From Salipiger abyssi (GTDB taxonomy: Bacteria > Pseudomonadota > Alphaproteobacteria > Rhodobacterales > Rhodobacteraceae), in the NCBI RefSeq assembly GCF_001975705.1, contig NZ_CP015093.1, positions 1,178,001 to 1,242,000 on the forward strand: a stretch of DNA of 64,000 nucleotides. The letters run 5' to 3'. This document shows, one piece after another, positions 54,264 to 61,804 of this stretch. How positions within the stretch are numbered: position 1 is the first letter of the stretch; every line of letters begins with the position of its first letter. A program made the translations under genes and the position numbers. The notes under the pieces are model-generated. The model was not told the DNA's origin and searched no databases. It worked only from the letters and a program-made list of their open reading frames with translations.

Positions 54264-55469
54264 ATGACCCTTAAAAACACCCTCATTGCGGGCGTCTCCG
54301 CAGCGTCTCTGATGTGCGGCGCAGCCTCGGCAGAGATCAGCGACGGCGTCGTCAAGATCGGCCTGATGTCCGACATGTCCGGCACCTATTCCGATGTGGC
54401 CGGCGAAGGTGCAGCGGTGGCCGCGCAGATGGCGATCGAAGAATTCGGCGGCACGGTCGCAGGCGCGCCGATCGAAATTGTCACCGCAGACCACCAGAAC
54501 AAGGCCGACATCGCTGCCAACAAGGCGCGCGAATGGGGCGACACAGGGCAGGTCGATGCCTTCGCCGAACTGGTGACGACCTCGGTCGCACTGGCCGTGT
54601 TCGAAGTGGCCAAGCAGCAAAACAAGATCGCGCTGGTCTCCGGCTCCGCGTCGTCTCCGCTGACGGGGGACGCCTGTATTCCGACCGGTCTGCACTGGAC
54701 CTACAACACCCGCGCGCTGGCAGTGGGCACCGGGTCCGCCATTGTGAAAGAAGGCGGCGACAGCTGGTATTTCCTGACCGCGGACTATGCCTTTGGCGAG
54801 GCGCTTGAGCGTGACGTTTCGGCTGTGGTCGAGGCGGCGGGCGGTACGGTTGTCGGTTCGGCGAAACACCCGTTCCCGGCGTCTGATTTCTCGTCCTTCA
54901 TCCTTCAGGCTCAGGCCTCCGGCGCGAAGGTGATCGGTCTGGCCAACGCAGGCGCCGACACGGTGAATGCGATCAAGGCCGCCAATGAATTCGGCGTCGT
55001 CGCCGCCGGTCAGAAGATCGCGGGCCTCCTGGTGTTCATGACGAACGTCAAATCCATCGGTCAGGATGTGGCGCAGGGACTTCAGATGACCGTGTCCTTC
55101 TATTGGGACATGGACGACGAGACCCGCGCCTGGTCGCAGAAATTCTATGAGCGGACCGGCAAGATGCCGACAGGCATTCAGGCGGGCACCTATTCCTCCG
55201 TGCTGCATTACCTGAAGGCCATCGAGGCGACCGGTTCGGACGATACCGACACGGTTCTGGCCAAGATGCGTGAAATGCCGGTAGAGGACATGTTTGCCAA
55301 GGGCGGCGTTCTGCGCACCGACGGGCGCATGGTGCATGACATGTATCTGGCCGAGGTCAAGAAACCCTCCGAGTCCGAGGGCGAATGGGACCTGTTGAAA
55401 ATCGTCCGCACGATCCCCGGCGAAGAGGCCTATGGCCCGCTGTCCGAGAGCACCTGTCCGACGAAGTAA
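54264..55469 (+). CDS. Branched-chain-type ABC transporter substrate-binding protein
   Basis: A 401-residue periplasmic protein of the LivJ/LivK class, with a signal peptide ending GAASAEIS. KIGLMSDMSGTYSDVAGEGA is the typical start of the mature domain, and SGSASSPLTGDAC lies at the ligand pocket region. ATG 54264 follows GGGAGGAA. The hairpin just after it may raise its expression relative to the permease genes. Its ligand is unknown; a carboxylate matching the acyl-CoA ligase is expected. Confidence 0.9.
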   Translation: MTLKNTLIAGVSAASLMCGAASAEISDGVVKIGLMSDMSGTYSDVAGEGAAVAAQMAIEEFGGTVAGAPIEIVTADHQNKADIAANKAREWGDTGQVDAFAELVTTSVALAVFEVAKQQNKIALVSGSASSPLTGDACIPTGLHWTYNTRALAVGTGSAIVKEGGDSWYFLTADYAFGEALERDVSAVVEAAGGTVVGSAKHPFPASDFSSFILQAQASGAKVIGLANAGADTVNAIKAANEFGVVAAGQKIAGLLVFMTNVKSIGQDVAQGLQMTVSFYWDMDDETRAWSQKFYERTGKMPTGIQAGTYSSVLHYLKAIEATGSDDTDTVLAKMREMPVEDMFAKGGVLRTDGRMVHDMYLAEVKKPSESEGEWDLLKIVRTIPGEEAYGPLSESTCPTK

Positions 55470-55479
55470 CCCGAGACCG

Positions 55480-55503
55480 TCCCACCGGGGTCACCCGGTG
55501 GGA
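55480..55503 (+). terminator. Intercistronic hairpin after the binding-protein gene
   Basis: TCCCACCGGG (55480-55489) pairs with 55494-55503 around GTCA, a perfect 10-bp stem, 10 bases after the stop. There is no T-run. Such structures after binding-protein genes often stabilise the upstream mRNA or partly terminate. Confidence 0.6.
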
Positions 55504-55520
55504 TCAACCACGCAGGAAAC

Positions 55521-56416
55521 ATGACCATGCTGACAGATCTCCTAGGCTTTCCGCCACAGGTCCTCTTTGGCCAATTGCTCCTCGGTTTGATCAACGGGGC
55601 ATTCTACGCAGTGCTTTCGCTCGGTCTCGCGGTGATTTTTGGCCTTTTGAATATCGTGAACTTCGCCCATGGGGCGCTCTACATGCTCGGCGCTTTCGCC
55701 ACGGTCGGGCTGACCACCTATTTCGGCATCGGCTATTGGGGCGCGCTGATCCTTGCACCTCTGATCGTGGGCGCCGTGGGGATGCTGATCGAACGCTTTC
55801 TCCTGCGCCGTCTGAGCGGGGTGGATCACCTCTACGGCCTGTTGCTGACCTTTGGCATGGCTCTGGTCATCGAGGGGACGTTCGTCAAACTTTTCGGCTC
55901 CTCCGGCCTGCCTTATGCACCGCCGGCCCAGCTCCGGGGCGGGGTGAACCTCGGGTTCATGTTCCTGCCGTGGTATCGCGGCTGGGTCGTTTTGGCCGCT
56001 GTCGTGATGTGCCTCGTGACCTGGTATATCTTTGAGAAAACCAAGATCGGCGCTATCTGCGTGCGGGGACGGAAAACCCGAAACTCTTGCAGGCCTTCGG
56101 GGTGAACGTGCCGCTTTTGACCACGCTGGCCTATGGCTACGGGGTTGCTCTGGCGGCCTTCGCAGGTGTGCTGGCCGCTCCGATCACACAGGTCAGCCCG
56201 CTGATGGGGTCGAACCTGATCATCGTCGTCTTCGCCGTCGTCGTCATCGGGGGGATGGGCTCGATCATGGGCTCCATCGTCACCGGCCTGTCCATGGGCG
56301 TGATCGAAGGCCTGACCAAGGTATTCTGGCCCGAGGCCTCCGCCACGGTGATTTTCGCCGTCATGGCCATCGTTCTTGTCCTGCGTCCTGCGGGTCTTTT
56401 CGGCAATGCGACGTAA
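55521..56416 (+). pseudogene. Branched-chain-type ABC permease (LivH type), one base short
   Basis: The first frame gives 194 codons ending in an out-of-family tail (VRGRKTRNSCRPSG). The second, from about 56054, gives YLRAGTENPKLLQAFGVNVP and runs to 56416. Joined, they make a normal 298-residue LivH permease with GLLNIVNFAHGALYMLGA and the transport motif region GMGSIMGSIVTG. The break is at GGCGC|TATCTG (56053/56054), restored by one added base, for example GCC TAT. The total of 896 bases plus one is divisible by three. Either a true mutation, which would disable the transporter, or a sequencing error. Confidence 0.88.
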
Positions 56417-56428
56417 GGGGGCAGACAG

Positions 56429-57352
56429 ATGAACACCAAAATCGCATATCTCATCGCCTTCGCGCTTCTGCTGGTGGCGCCGCTCGTGCTCTATCCCGTC
56501 TTTTTGATGAAGCTCTTGTGCTTTGCGCTCTTCGCCTCTGCCTTCAACCTCATTCTGGGGTTTGGCGGGTTGCTGAGCTTTGGCCACGCGGCCTTTTTCG
56601 GGGGCGCGGCCTACATCACCGGACACGCGCTCAAGGTCTGGGGACTTCCGACCGAATTGGGCATCCTCATCGGCGCTTTGGCCGCTGGTGTCCTTGGCCT
56701 CGCGATCGGCCTGCTCGCCATCCGGCGGCAGGGCATCTATTTCGCGATGATTACCCTCGCCATGGCGCAGATGGTCTATTTCTTCTTCATCAGTGCCGAT
56801 TTCAGCGGCGGTGAGAACGGACTTCAGGGCGTGCCGCGCGGCAGTTTCCTTCGCCTTGTGGATCTCCAGAACAATATGGCGATGTATTACTTTGTCCTGG
56901 GCGTCTTCGTGCTCGGCTATTTCATCATCGCACGCGCCGTGCATTCGCCCTTCGGGCAGGTGCTGTCGGCCATTCGCGACAATGAAGCGCGGGCAAAGTC
57001 TTTGGGCTACGACGTGGAGCGCTACAAGCTTTTGGCCTTTGTCCTCTCCGCCACCATGGCGGGGCTGGCGGGTGCCACGAAAACCGTGGTGTTTCAACTG
57101 GCCTCCCTCACCGATGCGCATTGGCACATGTCGGGTGAGGTGGTGCTCATGACACTTTTGGGGGGGCTTGGCACCATCGCGGGTCCGGCCATCGGCTCTG
57201 GCATCATCATCACTCTGCAAAACACGCTGGCGTCCGGGCCGCTGTCATCCTGGGTGCCTGTCGTTTTGGGCCTGATCTTTGTCCTCTGCGTGCTGGCCTT
57301 CCGGCGCGGTGTGGTGGGCGAAATCCAGGCGCTTATCCGTAAATCGTTTTGA
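56429..57352 (+). CDS. Branched-chain-type ABC transporter permease (LivM type)
   Basis: A 307-residue permease with about eight helices: NLILGFGGLLSFGHAAFFGG, the LivM signature, and TLLGGLGTIAGPAIGSGI near the end. It is complete and follows the LivH-type gene by 12 bases. Together with the LivH-type permease it forms the membrane channel. Confidence 0.92.
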   Translation: MNTKIAYLIAFALLLVAPLVLYPVFLMKLLCFALFASAFNLILGFGGLLSFGHAAFFGGAAYITGHALKVWGLPTELGILIGALAAGVLGLAIGLLAIRRQGIYFAMITLAMAQMVYFFFISADFSGGENGLQGVPRGSFLRLVDLQNNMAMYYFVLGVFVLGYFIIARAVHSPFGQVLSAIRDNEARAKSLGYDVERYKLLAFVLSATMAGLAGATKTVVFQLASLTDAHWHMSGEVVLMTLLGGLGTIAGPAIGSGIIITLQNTLASGPLSSWVPVVLGLIFVLCVLAFRRGVVGEIQALIRKSF

Positions 57353-57362
57353 AAGGAACACC

Positions 57363-58246
57363 ATGACCGTCATCCAAACTGTAGGTGTCATTGGCGCAGG
57401 TCAGATGGGACGGGGCATCGCCCAGGTCTTTGCTCAATCCGGCTATGACGTGATGCTTCAGGACGTCTCCTCCGACGCCTTGGGCATTGCCGAAGGATTT
57501 ATCAAGGATCGTCTCGACCGCAATGTCACCTCGGGAAAGATGACGGCAGGTGAGCGGGCGGCTACTCTCGAGCGGCTCTCTTATGGCTCCTCCATTGAGC
57601 CGCTCGGGGCCCGCGACCTCATCGTTGAAAGCGCGACGGAAAAGGAGGCGGTCAAGGTGGGATCTTCGAAACCCTCCTGCCGCATCTGTCCGATCATACG
57701 CTTTTGACCACGAACACCTCGTCGCTGTCGATCACCCGGCTGGCGGCGCATACCGACCGGCCCGAACGCTTTATGGGTCTGCATTTCATGAACCCGGTTC
57801 CGGTGATGAAACTCGTGGAACTGATCCGCGGCATCGCCACTGATGAAACCACCTTTGCCACGCTGCAGGGGGTCGTCGCCCGCCTCGACAAGACCGGCAC
57901 CGTTTCCGAAGATTACCCGGCCTTCATCGTCAATCGCATCCTCGTGCCGATGATCAACGAGGCGGTCTACACCCTTTTCGAGGGTGTCGGAAATGTCGCC
58001 TCCATCGACGCCTCGATGAAGCTCGGCGCGAACCAGCCGATGGGGCCTTTGGAGCTTGCGGATTTCATCGGGCTCGACACCTGCCTGTCGATCATGGGGG
58101 TGCTCAACGACGGGCTTGCCGACAGCAAATACCGGCCCTGCCCCCTGTTGCTGAAATACGTCGAGGCCGGTTGGCTCGGGCGCAAGACCGGGCGCGGATT
58201 TTACGATTATCGCGGCGAGGACGGCATCCCCGTCCCGACCCGCTGA
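57363..58246 (+). pseudogene. 3-hydroxybutyryl-CoA dehydrogenase family gene, one base short
   Basis: The N-terminal frame has the NAD motif VGVIGAGQMGRGIAQVFA and reads to VESATEKEAVKVG. The second frame, from about 57661, gives ETLLPHLSDHTLLTTNTSS, then HFMNPVPVMKLVELI, the catalytic His region, and [10 protein letters not shown]. The break is in GTGGG|ATCTTC (57657-57661), where one more G restores GIFETLLPH. The 884 bases plus one equal 295 codons, matching the normal 294-residue length. This enzyme oxidises (3S)-hydroxyacyl-CoA with NAD. As with the LivH-type gene, a real lesion and a homopolymer error cannot be told apart here. Confidence 0.9.
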
Positions 58247-58268
58247 ACATGGAAGAAAGGAGAAACCT

Positions 58269-59021
58269 ATGAAGGTTTTGGTACCTGTCAAACGGGTGAT
58301 TGACTACAACGTGAAGGTCAAGGTTAAGGCCGACGGCACGGGTGTTGATCTTGCCAATGTGAAAATGTCGATGAACCCGTTCGACGAGATTTCGGTCGAA
58401 GCGGCCATTCGTCTCAAAGAGGCCGGTGTGGCCTCTGAGGTGGTGATCGTCTCCATCGGCGAGAAGAAATCCGTCGACACGATCCGCAACGCTTTGGCCA
58501 TGGGTGCCGATCGCGGCATTCTGATCGAAGAGGATCAGGGCGTCGACATCGAGCCGCTCGCGGTTGCGAAAATCCTCGCCAAAGTGGTCGAAGAGGAATC
58601 CCCCGAGCTGGTGATCCTCGGCAAGCAGGCCATCGACAACGACATGAATGCGACGGGTCAGATGCTGGCCGCGCTCTTGGGTTGGGGTCAGGCGACCTTT
58701 GCCTCCGAGATGGAGATTGCGGACGGCAAAGCCGTGGTGACCCGCGAAGTGGACGGCGGTCTTCAGACCATTTCCACCGCTCTGCCGGCCATCGTGACGA
58801 CCGATCTGCGCCTCAACGAGCCGCGCTACGCTTCGCTGCCGAACATCATGAAGGCGAAGAAAAAGCCTTTGGATGAGAAAACCGCCGCCGATTATGGCGT
58901 CGACACCTCCCCGCGTCTCACGGTGGTCACCACCGAAGAGCCCGCCGCGCGCGAAGCCGGGATCAAGGTCGGCTCCGTCGATGAACTTGTCGCGAAACTC
59001 AAAGAGGGAGGTCTGGTCTGA
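58269..59021 (+). CDS. etfB: Electron transfer flavoprotein subunit beta
   Basis: A 250-residue protein with [20 protein letters not shown], the family N-terminus, [19 protein letters not shown] and [14 protein letters not shown] (AMP/FAD region). The conserved [19 protein letters not shown] block is present. EtfAB accepts electrons from acyl-CoA dehydrogenases, here probably the protein at 59960-61747, and passes them to ETF-ubiquinone oxidoreductase. Its stop overlaps the etfA start (TGATG). Confidence 0.95.
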   Translation: MKVLVPVKRVIDYNVKVKVKADGTGVDLANVKMSMNPFDEISVEAAIRLKEAGVASEVVIVSIGEKKSVDTIRNALAMGADRGILIEEDQGVDIEPLAVAKILAKVVEEESPELVILGKQAIDNDMNATGQMLAALLGWGQATFASEMEIADGKAVVTREVDGGLQTISTALPAIVTTDLRLNEPRYASLPNIMKAKKKPLDEKTAADYGVDTSPRLTVVTTEEPAAREAGIKVGSVDELVAKLKEGGLV

Positions 59022-59941
59022 TGGCTGTTCTGCTTCTCGCCGAAGTCGCGGGCGGTGCGCTCGCTGTTGATGCCACCGCCAAGGCGGCCACTGCTGGCGC
59101 CAAACTGGGCGATGTGACCGTGCTCGTCTGTGGCCCCGCCGCCGCAGGGGACGAGGCCGCCAAACTCGATGGCGTGTCCAAGGTTTTGGTCGCCGATGAC
59201 GCGGCTTACGCCAACGGGCTGGCCGAAAACCTCGCCGATCTGATCGTATCCCTCGCGGGCGATTACTCCCACATCATCGCGCCTGCGACCACCACCGGCA
59301 AAAACGTTCTGCCGCGTGTGGCCGCGCTTTTGGACGTGATGGTGATCTCGGATGTGACCGAGGTTGTCGACGCCGACACGTTCAAACGTCCGGTCTATGC
59401 GGGCAACGCGGTGCAGACCGTGAAATCCGCGGATGCGACGAAAGTCATCTCCTTCCGCACCTCGACCTTCGACGCCGCAGGCACCTCCGGGTCCGCCGCT
59501 GTCGAGGCTGTGTCGGGTGCGGGCGACAAAGGTCTCTCGGCCTTCGTCGAGGACAAGGTGGTCGAAAGCGACCGTCCGGAACTGACGTCGGCCAAGGTGA
59601 TCGTCTCGGGCGGTCGTGGTGTCGGCTCCGAGGAGAGCTTTGGCATCATCGAAGCGCTGGCGGACAAGCTTGGCGCCGCTGTCGGCGCGTCGCGGGCGGC
59701 TGTGGATTCGGGCTATGCGCCCAACGACATGCAGGTCGGCCAGACCGGCAAGGTCGTCGCACCCGAGCTCTACATCGCCTGCGGCATCTCGGGGGCGATC
59801 CAGCACCTCGCCGGCATGAAGGACTCGAAAGTGATCGTCGCGATCAACAAGGACGAAGAAGCCCCGATCTTCAAGGTCGCCGACTTCGGCCTCGTCGCGG
59901 ACCTCTTCGACGCCGTCCCGGAACTGACCGAGAAATTGTAA
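59021..59941 (+). CDS. etfA: Electron transfer flavoprotein subunit alpha
   Basis: A 306-residue FAD-binding subunit. The signature is [21 protein letters not shown], followed by [20 protein letters not shown] and [20 protein letters not shown], which hold the FAD. It pairs with EtfB. Placement between the dehydrogenase genes ties this ETF to the local beta-oxidation pathway. Confidence 0.95.
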   Translation: MAVLLLAEVAGGALAVDATAKAATAGAKLGDVTVLVCGPAAAGDEAAKLDGVSKVLVADDAAYANGLAENLADLIVSLAGDYSHIIAPATTTGKNVLPRVAALLDVMVISDVTEVVDADTFKRPVYAGNAVQTVKSADATKVISFRTSTFDAAGTSGSAAVEAVSGAGDKGLSAFVEDKVVESDRPELTSAKVIVSGGRGVGSEESFGIIEALADKLGAAVGASRAAVDSGYAPNDMQVGQTGKVVAPELYIACGISGAIQHLAGMKDSKVIVAINKDEEAPIFKVADFGLVADLFDAVPELTEKL

Positions 59942-59959
59942 TACGAAGGATTTAAAACA

Positions 59960-61747
59960 ATGACTTATGTTGCGCCGACAGAAGACATGATGTTCGTCCT
60001 CGAAGAGCTTTGCGGGCTGGACGACATTTCGCAACTTCCGGGGCTTGAGGACGCGACGGCCGATATGGTGGGCGCGATCCTCGAAGAGGCGGGGAAATTT
60101 GCGGGCGATGTGCTCGCGCCGCTCAACGCCGTGGGCGATCAGTCTGGTCTCGGGTTTTCCGAGGGGCAGGTCACCACGCCGGAAGGCTGGAGTGCCGCCT
60201 ATGACACGCTGGTCGAAATGGGATGGAACGCGCCTACGGCCTCGCCGGATCATGGTGGCATGGGGCTGCCGGCGGTGGTGAATGCGGCCATTCTCGAAAT
60301 GTTCAACGGCGCGAACACGGCGTTTCAGCTTTGTCCGCTTTTGACTCAGGGCGCGATCGAGGCGATCAACGGCTACGCCTCCGACGATCTCAAGGCGCTC
60401 TACCTGCCGAAACTCGTGACCGGGGAATGGACCGGGACGATGAACCTGACCGAACCGCAGGCCGGGTCCGATCTGGCCGCGATCCGATCCAAGGCGGTGC
60501 CGGAGGGGGATCACTACCGGATCAGCGGCCAGAAGATTTATATCACCTATGGCGAACATGACATGGCGGAGAATATCGTCCATCTCGTGCTTGCGCGTCT
60601 GCCGGATGCGCCGGCGGGGGTGAAAGGTATTTCGCTCTTCATCGTGCCGAAATTTATCCCGGATGCCGAGGGCGCACCGGGGACGCGCAACGATCTGCGC
60701 TGTGTGTCGATCGAGCACAAGCTGGGCATCCATGCCAGCCCGACCTGCACTATGTCCTATGGCGATGAGGGCGGTGCCATCGGCTATCTGGTGGGTGAGC
60801 CCAACACAGGGCTTGCTTATATGTTCACCATGATGAACAACGCGCGTCTGGGCGTGGGCCTTCAGGGTGTCGGCATTTCCGAAGCCGCGACCCAGCACGC
60901 GGTGCGCTATGCGATGGACCGGGTACAGGGCGGCACACCCGAGGGTGCGGAAGCCACGATCATGGGACATCCGGACATTCGCCGTATGCTGGGCCTGATG
61001 AAGGCGCGGACCGAGGCGGCGCGGGCCTTGGCGTTCCGGGCGGCGAGGTCTCTGGATTTCGCGCATCGTTCGGAGGACGAGGAAACCCGCGCCCATCACC
61101 AGCGCCGCGTGGATCTTTTGATCCCGGTGGCGAAAGCCTGGTCGACGGAGCTTTCCGTGCAGGCGGCCTCTCTGGGGGTCCAAATTCACGGTGGCATGGG
61201 CTACATCGAAGAAACGGGTGCGGCGCAGCATCTGCGCGATGCGCGGATCACCACGATCTACGAGGGCACGACCGGCATTCAGGCGCTCGATCTCGTCGGA
61301 CGTAAGATCAAACGCGACAATGGCACCGCCGCGCGGGAGTTAATCGTCGATATGAAAGCGACCGCCGAGGCGCTCAAGGTGCAGAGTGGCGGCGATGCCG
61401 ATTGGGCGGGGCTGAGCGCGATGGTCGAAGAGGCGGCAGGCATCGTCAGCGACCTGACCGACTGGCTGGTGGAACAAAACGGCACGGAGCCTTTGTCGGC
61501 GGCGGTCAATATCCTCGAAACCTTCGGGATTTGCCTCGGGGCCTGGGTGATGGGCGATGCGGCGATGGCGGCGTCCAAGCGTCTCGCGGACGGGCGCAAC
61601 ACGACCCATGCCAAGGCCAAGCTGAGCATGGTGCGCTTCTACGCCAGCAACGTCTTCCCGATGGCGGCGGCCCTGCATGCGATTTCCAAGGCTGGCAATG
61701 GTGCGACGCTTGCGCTCACGGCGGCGGATTTCGATCTCGCGATCTGA
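59960..61747 (+). CDS. Acyl-CoA dehydrogenase, long C-terminal form (DmdC-like)
   Basis: A 595-residue flavoenzyme of the long acyl-CoA dehydrogenase type with an extra C-terminal domain, as in DmdC (methylmercaptopropionyl-CoA dehydrogenase) and related enzymes. [19 protein letters not shown] is the FAD/substrate block, [20 protein letters not shown] the C-terminal signature, and [15 protein letters not shown] carries the catalytic Glu. It oxidises an acyl-CoA to the enoyl-CoA, with EtfAB as electron acceptor. The upstream ligase is also of the DmdB style, so a thioether or short fatty acid substrate is possible but not shown. Confidence 0.9.
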   Translation: MTYVAPTEDMMFVLEELCGLDDISQLPGLEDATADMVGAILEEAGKFAGDVLAPLNAVGDQSGLGFSEGQVTTPEGWSAAYDTLVEMGWNAPTASPDHGGMGLPAVVNAAILEMFNGANTAFQLCPLLTQGAIEAINGYASDDLKALYLPKLVTGEWTGTMNLTEPQAGSDLAAIRSKAVPEGDHYRISGQKIYITYGEHDMAENIVHLVLARLPDAPAGVKGISLFIVPKFIPDAEGAPGTRNDLRCVSIEHKLGIHASPTCTMSYGDEGGAIGYLVGEPNTGLAYMFTMMNNARLGVGLQGVGISEAATQHAVRYAMDRVQGGTPEGAEATIMGHPDIRRMLGLMKARTEAARALAFRAARSLDFAHRSEDEETRAHHQRRVDLLIPVAKAWSTELSVQAASLGVQIHGGMGYIEETGAAQHLRDARITTIYEGTTGIQALDLVGRKIKRDNGTAARELIVDMKATAEALKVQSGGDADWAGLSAMVEEAAGIVSDLTDWLVEQNGTEPLSAAVNILETFGICLGAWVMGDAAMAASKRLADGRNTTHAKAKLSMVRFYASNVFPMAAALHAISKAGNGATLALTAADFDLAI

Positions 61748-61804
61748 GACCTTCGGCGCGGGCGACACCGCCCGCGCCAGAATAGAGTGAAGTCTGGACA
61801 TATC

